From positions 1 through 64,000 of the forward strand of contig CAKRDZ010000008.1 in NCBI GenBank assembly GCA_934316845.1: 64,000 nucleotides of DNA. Direction: 5' to 3'. The position numbers were made by a program, and so were the translations under genes. A model generated the notes under the pieces. That model made no database searches. It saw only the letters and a list, made by a program, of their open reading frames with translations, and was not told the DNA's origin. Source of the stretch: an uncultured Eubacterium sp. (GTDB lineage Bacteria > Bacillota > Clostridia > Lachnospirales > Lachnospiraceae). Numbering within the stretch: the first letter of the stretch is position 1; each line of letters opens with the position of its first letter. Positions 16,569 through 25,473 of this stretch are shown in pieces.

Positions 16569-17294
16569 TTGAAAAATGTATTGAGCCGTTTAACAACGAA
16601 AAAAGAAGGCGACATCGAAGTGGTTAATGTGATTCCGGAAGATGGAAACGAGATTTATCTGCCACAGACCGGTGACCTTTTAGATATGGAAAAACAGTAC
16701 CGCCAGATCATGTTCTTTTATGAGGCGGGAATTCAGCAGGTGACAGCAAAACTGGAAATATTGAACAGAGAATTTCAGTACTGTAACGACCGGAATCCGA
16801 TTGAAAATATTAAGAGCCGTGTGAAATCGGCAGACAGTATTATCGGGAAGATGAAGAAAAAAGGACTGCCGCTTACGATCAGCTGTATGATGGGAAATAT
16901 TTACGACATCGCAGGAGTGCGTGTGATCTGCCCGTTCATAACAGATGTCTACCATGTAGCGGCGATGCTGATGAATCAGACAGATGTGGAAGTCATTCGT
17001 GTTAAAGATTACATAGAGCATCCGAAAGACAATGGATATCGAAGTCTTCATGTGATCGTTATGGTGGATGTCTTCTTTTCGGATGAAAAGAAGAAGGTAC
17101 CGATTGAGATACAGTTTCGTACGATCGCGATGAATTTCTGGGCAAGTACGGAGCACCAGCTTCGCTATAAAAAAGAAGAGAAATTTACGCCGGAGATGCA
17201 TAAGCAGTTAAAGCGGTGCGCTGATCTGATGGCACGCGCGGACCGCAAGATGCAGCGGCTGGCAGAACAATGTCAAACAGAGGAAGACCGGTAA
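16569..17294 (+). CDS. Small alarmone synthetase, RelQ/YjbM type
   Basis: About 241 residues. It should make (p)ppGpp from ATP and GDP/GTP. Synthetase motifs are DIAGVRVICPF, EHPKDNGYRSLH and EIQFRTIAMNFWASTEHQLRYK. There is no HD hydrolase, TGS or ACT domain, which separates it from Rel/SpoT. The start is probably TTG at 16569, nine bases after AGGAAG; a GTG at 16560 touches that site. The gene is monocistronic and converges on ppk, sharing a two-way terminator. RelP and RelQ types cannot be separated with certainty by eye. Confidence 0.92.
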   Translation: MKNVLSRLTTKKEGDIEVVNVIPEDGNEIYLPQTGDLLDMEKQYRQIMFFYEAGIQQVTAKLEILNREFQYCNDRNPIENIKSRVKSADSIIGKMKKKGLPLTISCMMGNIYDIAGVRVICPFITDVYHVAAMLMNQTDVEVIRVKDYIEHPKDNGYRSLHVIVMVDVFFSDEKKKVPIEIQFRTIAMNFWASTEHQLRYKKEEKFTPEMHKQLKRCADLMARADRKMQRLAEQCQTEEDR

Positions 17295-17310
17295 AAGCCC
17301 TCCTCTGTTT
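17275..17310. terminator. Two-way terminator between the alarmone synthetase gene and ppk
   Basis: A perfect 10 bp stem pairs 17275-17284 (AAACAGAGGA) with 17301-17310 (TCCTCTGTTT). The stop codon of the synthetase lies in the loop. T-rich tracts on both strands would let it act on both converging units. Confidence 0.7.
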
Positions 17311-17326
17311 TATAATACACATTTTT

Positions 17327-19420
17327 TTATTTTGCGTTTTTCTTTGCTTCTTTGCAAAACTGCATTTGTGAGCAGACGGCTGCATGACCGCGGCGGTCTG
17401 CTTTTTTATAGCATCCTCCATATACTTTCACAAGACCGTCTTTTTCCGGATCAATGAGTCCGTCCGGCTGCAAAAGATGAGCTTTGGTATTATCGGCAAG
17501 CTGCGTATGAAGAATGTGGACGATTTCCTTTTTCAGATCCGGATCTTCGACCGGGAAAAGGATCTCGACACGTTTATCGAGGTTTCGCGGCATCCAGTCG
17601 GCGCTTCCCATGTAGATCTCCGGACTGCCGTCATTTTCAAAATAGAAAATGCGGGAGTGCTCCAGAAATGTGCCGACGATCGAACGTACCCGGATGGTTT
17701 CACTCATGCCGGGAACGCCCTGTTTCAGGCAGCAGATACCGCGGATGATCAGTTCAATCTGAACACCGGCGGCAGAGGCTTCATAAAGGGCATTGATGAT
17801 ACCGGCATCGCACAGGGAGTTCATCTTTGCGACAATACGTGCCGGCTTTCCCATTGCGGCATAGTCACGTTCGCGGTTAATCAGTTCGACAAAGCGTGTG
17901 CGGAGCCAGGTCGGAGCCAGTGCCAGTTTATTCCATGAGAGTGGTTCGGAATATCCGGAAAGCATGTTAAATACAGCGGTTGCATCTTCGCCATACGCAC
18001 GTTTGCACGTAAACATACCCATATCGGTATAAAGTTTTGCCGTCGAATCGTTGTAGTTACCGGTTCCCAGGTGGACATAACGGCGGATGCCTTCCTCTTC
18101 ACGCCGTACGACGAGAGTGATCTTACTATGTGTCTTTAATCCGACCAGACCGTATATAACGTGGCAGCCGGCTTTTTCCAGTTTTCTCGCCCAGACGATA
18201 TTATTTTCCTCATCAAAACGTGCTTTTAATTCGACGAGAACCGTAACCTGCTTTCCGTTTTCCGCCGCCTGTGCTAACGAGGCAATGATCGGAGAATTGC
18301 TGCTGACGCGGTATAAGGTCTGTTTGATCGCGAGGACATCCGGGTCTTTGGCGGCAAACCGCACAAAATTAACGACCGGATCAAATGTTTCGTACGGGTG
18401 GTGGAGCAGGATATCTTTTTGGCGAATCTGTTCAAAGAGATCTTCGTCCATATTAAGTGCTTTTGGCGGCTGTGGTGTATACGGTTCTTCTTTCAGATGA
18501 TCGAAGCCTTCCATGCCATACACTTTCATGAGAAAGGTAAGGTCAAGCGGACCGCGGATGGTAAAAATATCCTCCTGCTGGATCTGCAGTTCCTTTTTTA
18601 ATATCTTTAACAGGCGTTTGTCAATTCCCTGTTCGACTTCCAGACGGATTGCCTCGCCCCATTGCCGCTTTTTTAACTGGCGTTCGATTTCAATCAGAAG
18701 GTCAGCGGCTTCGTCTTCGTCAATGGTAAGATCGGCATTTCGCATGACACGGTATGGTGTCGCATCCAGTACTTTGTAATTTAAAAACAATTTCTGTATG
18801 TTCTTTTCAATGATCTGTTCCAGAAGAATGATGCTCGTTTCGCCCTCTTTCTCAGAAGGGATCGTGACAATTCTTGGAAGCACAGAAGGCACCTGGACGG
18901 TGGCAAAATCAATGGTGCCCTTCCGTTTTTTATCCATCAAAAGAGCTGCAATATTGAGTGACTTATTGCGGATCAATGGAAACGGACGGGAAGAATCTAC
19001 CGCCATCGGTGTCAGTACCGGATACACTTCGCGCATAAAATAGCGGTCTACATATTCTGCCTGTTCGGCATTCAGCGATTCATACTGGGTTACGATCGTC
19101 AGTCCATTGTGTTTGAGGGCCGGCAGAAAAGAGCGGTTATATGTATTGTACTGTTTTTCTACCAGTTCATGTGTTCCTGTTGAAATGATCTCAAGTTGTT
19201 CCTTTGGAGTAAGCCCTGCGATATCTTTTTTCGTATATTTTGCGTGTACCATATCTTTGAGAGAAGCCACGCGGATCATGAAAAATTCATCCAGATTAGA
19301 CGCGGTAATACTCAAAAATTTCAGACGCTCCATAAGTGGAATGGTTTTATCACGTGCCTCAGAAAGAACACGGTAATTAAATCCGAGCCAGCTCAGCTCT
19401 CGATTGTAAAAATTTGTCAT
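17327..19420 (-). CDS. ppk: Polyphosphate kinase 1
   Basis: A 697-residue enzyme that reversibly makes polyphosphate from ATP. It begins with the typical NRELSWLGFN motif. The phosphorylated catalytic His450 lies in VHLGTGNYND, and a second His is in the FLEHSRIFYF region. Length is normal for PPK1. The start codon overlaps the ppx stop by 4 bp (ATGA type), so translation is coupled. The last 30 residues are Cys- and Lys-rich (GGCYKKADRRGHAAVC...C) and could form a small metal knuckle. Confidence 0.96.
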   Translation of the reverse strand: MTNFYNRELSWLGFNYRVLSEARDKTIPLMERLKFLSITASNLDEFFMIRVASLKDMVHAKYTKKDIAGLTPKEQLEIISTGTHELVEKQYNTYNRSFLPALKHNGLTIVTQYESLNAEQAEYVDRYFMREVYPVLTPMAVDSSRPFPLIRNKSLNIAALLMDKKRKGTIDFATVQVPSVLPRIVTIPSEKEGETSIILLEQIIEKNIQKLFLNYKVLDATPYRVMRNADLTIDEDEAADLLIEIERQLKKRQWGEAIRLEVEQGIDKRLLKILKKELQIQQEDIFTIRGPLDLTFLMKVYGMEGFDHLKEEPYTPQPPKALNMDEDLFEQIRQKDILLHHPYETFDPVVNFVRFAAKDPDVLAIKQTLYRVSSNSPIIASLAQAAENGKQVTVLVELKARFDEENNIVWARKLEKAGCHVIYGLVGLKTHSKITLVVRREEEGIRRYVHLGTGNYNDSTAKLYTDMGMFTCKRAYGEDATAVFNMLSGYSEPLSWNKLALAPTWLRTRFVELINRERDYAAMGKPARIVAKMNSLCDAGIINALYEASAAGVQIELIIRGICCLKQGVPGMSETIRVRSIVGTFLEHSRIFYFENDGSPEIYMGSADWMPRNLDKRVEILFPVEDPDLKKEIVHILHTQLADNTKAHLLQPDGLIDPEKDGLVKVYGGCYKKADRRGHAAVCSQMQFCKEAKKNAK

Positions 19421-20931
19421 TTTATCAACCCCTCTTTCTTTTTTAATACCGGACGGATGCCAAATACTTCTTCAAAGACATCTGCTTTCCGGTGAAACAG
19501 TCCTTTTTCCAAGGTGATATCCTGTAATGTATAAGCCGTGATCTGCAGGGAATTTTCCTTCAGACTCATGCGCACTTTCTGGATTCTCTGGTGATTGCTC
19601 TTGTCGAGGACATTTGCGAGTTTCAGGATCGCACAAAGTTTAACGATGGTAATGTACTGGTCTTTGGTGATTTCTTCCTCGTCAATGTCCTGATAATCCG
19701 GGAAATACTCATTGTTGTACCGTACGATATTGGCCACCATAACACGTTCGATGTGCGAGATACCTATGATTTCCGTACTCATAATGATCTTATAGGAATT
19801 TTCGCGTGTCTGCGCCATATTGACAAAAGCACCGCAGCTGTGTAAGATTACGGCAATTTGCAAGAGCAGGCGTTCTCGTTTGCCAAGTCCATGAAGTTTC
19901 CGAATATTGTCAAATATTTCAGTTGCCAGATAGACCACATTTTCAATATGTGCCATGTCACATTGGTAACGAATGGCGATATTTTTTGCCGATTCGATAA
20001 TGTCTTTGGAAAAATCATGAGCAGGCCGTATCTTTTCCCGGCGTTCCGCATAATCTGCCACCATGCTGTCGCACAGATCAATGGCGGACAGATACAGGTC
20101 ATTGCATTTGGTAAGCGCCCCGATCTTTTTGAACAAGAGAAGGGTCGGCAGGATCTGATCCATATGTGCAAGTCCGAGGTGGCTTGCGTTTTTGATCTTT
20201 TCAAAATCTTTTCGCGAGATCAATCCCTGAAAATCCGGATCTCTCTCGGACAGCCGCGCCTTGATCTCCGGCAGATTGCTTCCGACGGCGATGATGTGCC
20301 GTACTTTTTTCTGACTGAGGTACAAATTGTAAAAAGTTGTCAAATCTTTGTCCAGATAATCCAAAATCAGCTCATTGTAGTGAAATACTTCGGATTCCAT
20401 CGTGTGAAGCAGTTCGTTGATCCTTGTCGAACCAAGTTTCAGATTCTGCGTAAATTCCAATACGCCGTGGCGGAAAAAGGAAAACTGCACGCTGCCTGCG
20501 CTCATATCTACGATCAAAGCTCCTTCGTCGATCAGATCATCAAAATAGGATTCTTTCATGGAGATCGCCTTATAATATAAAAAACGCTGTTCACTGTTAC
20601 TCAGAATCTTTACTTTGATATTGGTCTGCAATTTAATCTGATCCAGTACGATCAGCCGGTTAGAAGCCTCGCGCAGGGCGTCTCCGCTGTAAGCCTGGTA
20701 CGCTGTAACGTTGTATTCCTCCATGATTTTTTTGAAATCTTTCAATACACGGCAGATTTCCGATAATGTTTTGTATGTGATCTGGTGATTGGCAAAAATT
20801 TCGGAGCCAATGGATAATTTATGGCGAATGTGCGTAAGTTCAACAATTCCCTTTCCTTTTGACACTTCGTAAATTTTCATGGAAAGACCGTTGGAGCCGA
20901 CGTCAATTGCTGCATACGTAGTAATTATCAT
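19417..20931 (-). CDS. ppx: Ppx/GppA-family exopolyphosphatase
   Basis: A 504-residue protein. Residues 1-300 form the actin-like Ppx/GppA phosphatase fold, with AAIDVGSNGLSMKIYEV at the nucleotide-binding start and LIVDMSAGSVQFSFF as the second phosphate loop (the usual GGGS is replaced by AGSV). Residues 310-500 form an HD-like helical domain in which the metal motif is weak (ILHSCGAFVN). Substrate may be polyphosphate or pppGpp. The 4 bp overlap with ppk shows they are made together. The ATG follows GGGAGG. Confidence 0.9.
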   Translation of the reverse strand: MIITTYAAIDVGSNGLSMKIYEVSKGKGIVELTHIRHKLSIGSEIFANHQITYKTLSEICRVLKDFKKIMEEYNVTAYQAYSGDALREASNRLIVLDQIKLQTNIKVKILSNSEQRFLYYKAISMKESYFDDLIDEGALIVDMSAGSVQFSFFRHGVLEFTQNLKLGSTRINELLHTMESEVFHYNELILDYLDKDLTTFYNLYLSQKKVRHIIAVGSNLPEIKARLSERDPDFQGLISRKDFEKIKNASHLGLAHMDQILPTLLLFKKIGALTKCNDLYLSAIDLCDSMVADYAERREKIRPAHDFSKDIIESAKNIAIRYQCDMAHIENVVYLATEIFDNIRKLHGLGKRERLLLQIAVILHSCGAFVNMAQTRENSYKIIMSTEIIGISHIERVMVANIVRYNNEYFPDYQDIDEEEITKDQYITIVKLCAILKLANVLDKSNHQRIQKVRMSLKENSLQITAYTLQDITLEKGLFHRKADVFEEVFGIRPVLKKKEGLIK

Positions 20932-21012
20932 GGAAGTGCCTCCCTTCGTTTATGATTGCTCAGTAGTAACTATTCCGCACTTTCGAGTTCAATATGCAGG
21001 AATCGTTATATT

Positions 21013-21041
21013 ATTGTATTATTATAATATTTTTTTGTAAA
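21013..21041 (-). promoter_or_regulatory. Promoter of ppx-ppk
   Basis: Reading the minus strand: TTTACA, 17 bp, TACAAT. It sits 82 bp upstream of the ppx start in the shared ppx-queA spacer. A 10 bp match to a mobile-element end (GTAACTATTC at 20966) lies in the leader, but no partner end is present. Confidence 0.65.
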
Positions 21042-21121
21042 AATGACTAGTATTTTATGTAAAAATCATTTAAAATATATGTGTATTGCGGAGTGGTCCG
21101 CGTGGAAAGCGAGGAATCAAA

Positions 21122-22150
21122 ATGAAAACGAGTGATTTTTTCTTTGATCTGCCAAAAGAACTGATCGCACAGGATCCTCTGGAGGACCGGAGTGCGTCCC
21201 GTCTGATGGTGCTTCATCGAAAAACAGGAACGATTGAACATAAACATTTTACGGATATTATTGACTATCTGAATCCGGGAGACTGTCTGGTAAGGAATAA
21301 TACCAAAGTAATCCCGGCGAGATTATATGGAACAAGAGAAGATACCGGAGCGGTCATTGAACTGCTCTTATTAAAAAGAAAGAAAGATGACATCTGGGAG
21401 ACACTGGTAAAACCTGGGAAAAAGGCGCGCGCCGGTGCCCGTATTTCGTTTGGCGAAGGGCTTTTGAAAGGAGAGATCATCGATGTGCTGGAAGATGGAA
21501 ACCGTCTGATCCAATTTTCCTACGAGGGGATTTTTGAAGAGATTTTAGACCAGCTCGGTCAGATGCCGCTTCCACCGTACATTACCCATAAACTGGAAGA
21601 TAAAAACCGCTATCAGACGGTGTATGCCAAATACGACGGATCTGCTGCTGCACCGACAGCCGGCCTCCATTTTACCAATGAATTGTTTGAAGAATTGGAG
21701 AAAAAGGGTGTGATCGTCGCCAATGTTACGCTGCATGTCGGTCTTGGTACATTCCGGCCGGTAAAAGTAGACGATGTGGCAAAGCATCATATGCACTCGG
21801 AACATTATTTTATTGAACCGGAAGAGGCAGAAAAGATACGAAAAGCCAAAGAAAACGGAGGACGTATCATCTGCGTCGGGACGACAAGCTGCCGCACGCT
21901 GGAATCGGCGGCAGACGAGAATGGAAATATCAAAGCCTGCGAAGGAGATACCGAGATTTTTATCTATCCGGGATATTCGTTTAAGATCATGGACGAACTG
22001 ATCACGAATTTCCATTTGCCGGAATCTACGCTTTTGATGCTGGTTTCTGCGCTTGCCGGAAAAGATTTTATTATGAAGGCATATGAGGAGGCCGTAAAAG
22101 AGAGATATCGGTTTTTTTCTTTTGGAGATGCTATGTTTATTACCGATTGA
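21122..22150 (+). CDS. queA: tRNA preQ1(34) S-adenosylmethionine ribosyltransferase-isomerase
   Basis: About 342 residues. It transfers and isomerises the ribose of SAM onto 7-aminomethyl-7-deazaguanine in tRNA, a late step of queuosine synthesis. Family hallmarks are FFFDLPKELIAQDP near the start, AAPTAGLHFT in the middle, HVGLGTFRPV, and the C-terminal TNFHLPESTLLMLVSA. The chosen ATG follows GCGAGGA; an upstream in-frame start has no support. No other que gene is adjacent, so the rest of the pathway or preQ1 salvage must lie elsewhere. Confidence 0.95.
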   Translation: MKTSDFFFDLPKELIAQDPLEDRSASRLMVLHRKTGTIEHKHFTDIIDYLNPGDCLVRNNTKVIPARLYGTREDTGAVIELLLLKRKKDDIWETLVKPGKKARAGARISFGEGLLKGEIIDVLEDGNRLIQFSYEGIFEEILDQLGQMPLPPYITHKLEDKNRYQTVYAKYDGSAAAPTAGLHFTNELFEELEKKGVIVANVTLHVGLGTFRPVKVDDVAKHHMHSEHYFIEPEEAEKIRKAKENGGRIICVGTTSCRTLESAADENGNIKACEGDTEIFIYPGYSFKIMDELITNFHLPESTLLMLVSALAGKDFIMKAYEEAVKERYRFFSFGDAMFITD

Positions 22151-22236
22151 TTGTCCGGAAAAAATGTGCAGCCGCGGTGACTTGCCGTGTCTGCGCGAAA
22201 GAAGGAGATTCAAGATCCGCGACAAGGAGGGAGCTT

Positions 22237-23130
22237 ATGAGAGATAAGAAAATGTTGTTTATTTATAATCCGTGCGCCGGAAAGGGGACGATGAAGTCAA
22301 AACTTTCCGATGTGATGGAGACATTTATGCGTGCTGATTACGAAGTGACTGTCTATGCGACGCAGCGCGAGCGGGAAGCGACGGAACTGGTTATGGAACT
22401 GGGCGGTAAATACGACCGTATCGTCTGCTCCGGGGGAGACGGAACTCTTCACGAGGTGACGCAGGGGCTGATGAATATGCCGGCAGAGAGCCGCCCGGTA
22501 TGCGGTTACATTCCGACCGGAACGGTCAATGATTTTGGCAGAGGCCTGAAACTTCCGACACGTGTGCGGAATGCGGCCAAAACGGCGGTCACCGATAAGA
22601 TCAAACCGATGGATATCGGTCTGATGAATGGAGAAGTATTTACGTATGTAGCGGCATTTGGCGCATTTACGTCCGTTTCCTATGAGACGCCGCAGGCATT
22701 TAAAAACCTGCTCGGACGTGCCGCGTATATCGTAGAAGGCATGGGACAGGTGGGAAATATCAAAGCCTATCCGATGACGATAGAGACAAAAAATGGGAAA
22801 ATTACCGATGAGTTTTTATTTGGAATGGTCAGCAATGCGAAAAGTGTCGGCGGATTCAGTTTCTTTAAAAAAGGACAGGTTTCGCTGAACGACGGCGAAT
22901 TTGAAGGAATATTTATCCGAAAGCCGAAGAATCCGCAGGAACTGCAGGCCGTGATCAATTCTTTTGTGACGTTGAAGCCAAATGACCAGATCATCGGTGT
23001 GCATAGCGATCATTTCCGCATCACGTCCGATCAGGAGGTCGCGTATACGTTAGACGGCGAGAATGGCGGCAGCCACAAAAAAGTGGAAATTGAGTGCTGT
23101 TATCGTCCGATCCGGTATGTGTGCGGATAA
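22237..23130 (+). CDS. Diacylglycerol/lipid kinase, DgkB/YegS family
   Basis: About 297 residues. The catalytic loop CSGGDGTLHEV and the motif YIPTGTVNDFGRGL mark the DAGK catalytic domain shared by DgkB, YegS and related lipid kinases. FIYNPCAGKG at the N-terminus is also typical. It likely recycles diacylglycerol to phosphatidic acid, but related kinases act on other lipids. The ATG at 22237 follows AGGAGG. It starts 86 bp after queA and may be cotranscribed. Confidence 0.88.
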   Translation: MRDKKMLFIYNPCAGKGTMKSKLSDVMETFMRADYEVTVYATQREREATELVMELGGKYDRIVCSGGDGTLHEVTQGLMNMPAESRPVCGYIPTGTVNDFGRGLKLPTRVRNAAKTAVTDKIKPMDIGLMNGEVFTYVAAFGAFTSVSYETPQAFKNLLGRAAYIVEGMGQVGNIKAYPMTIETKNGKITDEFLFGMVSNAKSVGGFSFFKKGQVSLNDGEFEGIFIRKPKNPQELQAVINSFVTLKPNDQIIGVHSDHFRITSDQEVAYTLDGENGGSHKKVEIECCYRPIRYVCG

Positions 23131-23209
23131 AAAATGTGACTTTATTTTGCCAAACTTTGGACAAAAAACTGTCAAAGTGATTTATTATACTTGGCATTGT
23201 AAATAAAAA

Positions 23210-23225
23210 GTAACAGAAGTGTTAC
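23210..23225. promoter_or_regulatory. Short inverted repeat GTAACA-GAAG-TGTTAC
   Basis: A perfect 6 bp inverted repeat with a 4 nt loop lies 29 bp before the LRR/Fn3 gene. It could be a protein site or a small mRNA hairpin in the leader. No matching regulator is known. Confidence 0.3.
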
Positions 23226-23254
23226 ACAAAAAATAGACAGGGGGAACTTTTACT

Positions 23255-24904
23255 ATGAGAAAGTTTTTTAAGAAAATGTGTGTGGGCGCATGTGGACTTA
23301 TGTTTGTACCAATCTTAGCGATGGTACCGGTCGATGCAGAAAATGTGAATGCGCCGGCTGCACAGGCACCATTGACAGAGACAGGGAGTATTGAGGCTTC
23401 CGCAACACCGATCCCGACACTTTTGCCATCGGTCAGCCCGGCTGTTTCCGCAGATCCATCGGCAACACCGACAGCGACACCGGTTGTTGCAGCATTTAAG
23501 ACATTGGTTCCGGATGCTAATTTCCGAAAAGTGATCAATGAACTGGTCTTTGACAATGCAGTAAAAGATGACGACAATCTGACCGTAGAGATGCAGGAAA
23601 AAATAGCTGGTTATACCGACAAACTTGACATCAGTGGAAAAGAGATCAGCAATCTTCTCGGAATCCAGTATTTTACCGGAATCAAGGAACTTGACTGTTC
23701 TCACAATGCACTGGCATTGCTGGATCTGTCAAAACTTCCAAATATTGTAAATGTAAAAGCGGATTACAATGACCTTGCGGATGTAACCTTTGACAAGGAG
23801 GCAAAACCGGAGACAATAGACCTTTCTAACAATAACCTGGTTACATTGAACCTTGCCGGTTTTACATCCGTTAAATCACTGGACGTAAGCAATAACAAAT
23901 TGACAACATTAAATCTTGCAGGTTTGTATCAGCTGACAACTCTTGACTGCAGTGATAACGTACTTTCCAGTTTTGGTGTGGAAGGTCTTGTAGGACTTGA
24001 AACTTTGGTTTCAGATAACAATGCAATTGTAACAATGAATGTTTCTTCCTTGAAGAATCTGAAAGTAATGGAAAACCGCAAGAGCAAAGTTACTTTGAAA
24101 CTTCAGAAAGTTTCCACAAGTGATGCCGGAGTAGTACTTCCTACCGGTGCGGCAAAGCCAGTGGCAATTTCCGACAAGGGAACTTATAAAGAAGCTGAGA
24201 ATGCGATCATCTGGGATAAAGCAACAGATGTACCATCTTCCTTTACGTATACATACCAGATCACAGGTAGTAAACAGATGGTAACCGTAACTGTTAATGT
24301 CGATAAAACAGAGATGGTTAAAAATGTTCTTTCTCTAGATAAAGTAACAACTTTGACAACAAAGAGCAAAGCATACAATAAAGTGACGTTGACATGGAGC
24401 GGTGTCGATGGAGCAACAGGATACCGTATCTACCGCTCAACATCAAAAACAAGTGGATTTAAGAAAGTCAAATCCATTACTACGAGTTCCAAAGTAACCT
24501 ATACAAATTCCAATGTCTCCTGTGGTACAACGTACTACTACAAAGTACGTGCTTACCGTCTGGTTGATGGAAATTACTACTTTGGTGCGTATTCACCGGT
24601 AGTCAGTGCAAAAGCAAAACCGGCAACACCAGCTTCTTTCAAAGCAGCAAAGGCAAGCCGTACAAAGGTTAAAGTTACATGGAAAGCGGTAACAGGAGCA
24701 AGCGGATACCGTATCTATCGTTCTACCTCAAAGACAGGCGGATTTAGCAGTATCAAAACGGTGAAGTCAGGAGCAAGTTCATCTTATACGAAGAAGACAA
24801 AACGCAACAAAACGTATTATTATAAGATGAGAGCTTATACTACGGTAAATGGCAAGAAAGTCTGGGGCGCATATACTACGGTTAAGGCGTATAAGTTGAA
24901 GTAA
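23255..24904 (+). CDS. Secreted leucine-rich-repeat protein with two Fn3-like domains
   Basis: A 549-residue exported protein. Residues 1-28 form a signal peptide ending near VDA. A Thr/Pro/Ala-rich linker spans about 30-85. Residues 120-280 hold about six LRR units of the type LDVSNNKLTTLNLAGL. After a short beta region come two fibronectin type III-like domains, both with the near-identical core TGYRIYRSTSKT or SGYRIYRSTSKT. The C-terminus is basic (KKVWGAYTTVKAYKLK) and no sortase motif is seen. It probably binds host, polysaccharide or peptidoglycan surfaces; that is inference. A very long hairpin follows the stop. Confidence 0.85.
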   Translation: MRKFFKKMCVGACGLMFVPILAMVPVDAENVNAPAAQAPLTETGSIEASATPIPTLLPSVSPAVSADPSATPTATPVVAAFKTLVPDANFRKVINELVFDNAVKDDDNLTVEMQEKIAGYTDKLDISGKEISNLLGIQYFTGIKELDCSHNALALLDLSKLPNIVNVKADYNDLADVTFDKEAKPETIDLSNNNLVTLNLAGFTSVKSLDVSNNKLTTLNLAGLYQLTTLDCSDNVLSSFGVEGLVGLETLVSDNNAIVTMNVSSLKNLKVMENRKSKVTLKLQKVSTSDAGVVLPTGAAKPVAISDKGTYKEAENAIIWDKATDVPSSFTYTYQITGSKQMVTVTVNVDKTEMVKNVLSLDKVTTLTTKSKAYNKVTLTWSGVDGATGYRIYRSTSKTSGFKKVKSITTSSKVTYTNSNVSCGTTYYYKVRAYRLVDGNYYFGAYSPVVSAKAKPATPASFKAAKASRTKVKVTWKAVTGASGYRIYRSTSKTGGFSSIKTVKSGASSSYTKKTKRNKTYYYKMRAYTTVNGKKVWGAYTTVKAYKLK

Positions 24905-24909
24905 TCATT

Positions 24910-25037
24910 ATTCCCAAGCATGTTCTGCAGCATGGGCGTTCGCACTAGAATAAGCACGCAGCGGCATGGTATTCCTGAGAAATCAGGAATACTCATGCCG
25001 GCGGCTTATTACCCATGCTGAGAACATACTTGGGAAT
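24910..25037 (+). other. 128 nt long hairpin capped by a GAAA tetraloop
   Basis: Five nested stems pair across the whole segment. The outer arm (24910-24936) pairs with 25012-25037 with one bulge and one wobble. Inside, AATAAGC pairs with GCTTATT, CGGCATG with CATGCCG, and TATTCCTGA (24970-24978) with TCAGGAATA (24983-24991) around a GAAA loop. A run of five T follows, so it may end the LRR/Fn3 transcript. It is far longer than a normal terminator and resembles a palindromic intergenic element. Confidence 0.85.
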
Positions 25038-25064
25038 TTTTATGTTCTAGGGGAGGAAAGGAAG

Positions 25065-25416
25065 GAAAAAGCAGGAAACCAGAGGTGAGTGGGGCAGCTA
25101 GGGGAAGAGGAAACACCCCGGAAAGAAGGGAAAGTCAGGAAACCAGTGGTGAGTCGGGGACCTGGGAAAGAGGAAACACCCCGGAAAACAGGAAGAAAGA
25201 GGGAAACCAGTGGTGAGTCGGGCGGCCAGGGGAAGAGGAAGCACCCCGGAAAGCGGGAAAAAGAGGAAAACCAGTGGTGAGTCGGGGGGCCTAGGGAAGA
25301 GGAAGCACCCCGGAAAGCAGGAAAAAGCAGGGAAACCAGTGGTGAGTCGGGCGGCTTGGGGAAGAAGAAGCACCGCGGAAAGCAGGAAAAAGAGGGAAAC
25401 CAGTGGTGAGTCGGGC
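25065..25416 (+). repeat. Purine-rich 64 bp tandem repeat, about 5.5 copies
   Basis: The marker CCAGTGGTGAGTCGGG or a close variant starts at 25079, 25143, 25207, 25271, 25336 and 25400, giving periods of 64, 64, 64, 65 and 64 bp. Each unit is mostly G and A on the plus strand and holds a GGGGAAGAGGAAGCACCCC block. The period is not a multiple of three, and reading frames shift from copy to copy, so I regard it as non-coding. It fills the gap between the long hairpin and a MITE-like element. Confidence 0.9.
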
Positions 25417-25473
25417 AAAAGGGATGTATTGAAGTTTCCGGAAAAAGATGGTATGCTTATTTGTAAATAAAAT

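Noticed and set aside
20966..20975. GTAACTATTC, identical to the end of the mobile elements, in the ppx-queA spacer
   Set aside because: No partner end and no flanking direct repeat were found nearby. A single 10 bp match can occur by chance in AT-rich DNA.
21042..21060. ATGACTAGTATTTTATG upstream of queA as another TetR operator
   Set aside because: It shares ATGACTA with operator 2 but lacks the GTCA second arm, so it does not fit the TGAC-N5-GTCA rule.
23131..23254. A promoter for the LRR/Fn3 gene at TTGGAC with TATTAT
   Set aside because: The spacing is about 20 bp and the -35 box is weak; no convincing pair was found in this spacer.
25079..25416. CRISPR-like look of the regular repeats before panE
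   Set aside because: The 64 bp units are repeated in full with no unique spacers, have no short palindromic repeat, and no cas genes are present.
25098..25418. A 106-codon minus-strand frame through the 64 bp repeats
   Set aside because: The repeat period is not a multiple of three, the product is a low-complexity Phe/Leu/Pro string, and similar frames exist in other phases, so it is a by-product of the repeat.
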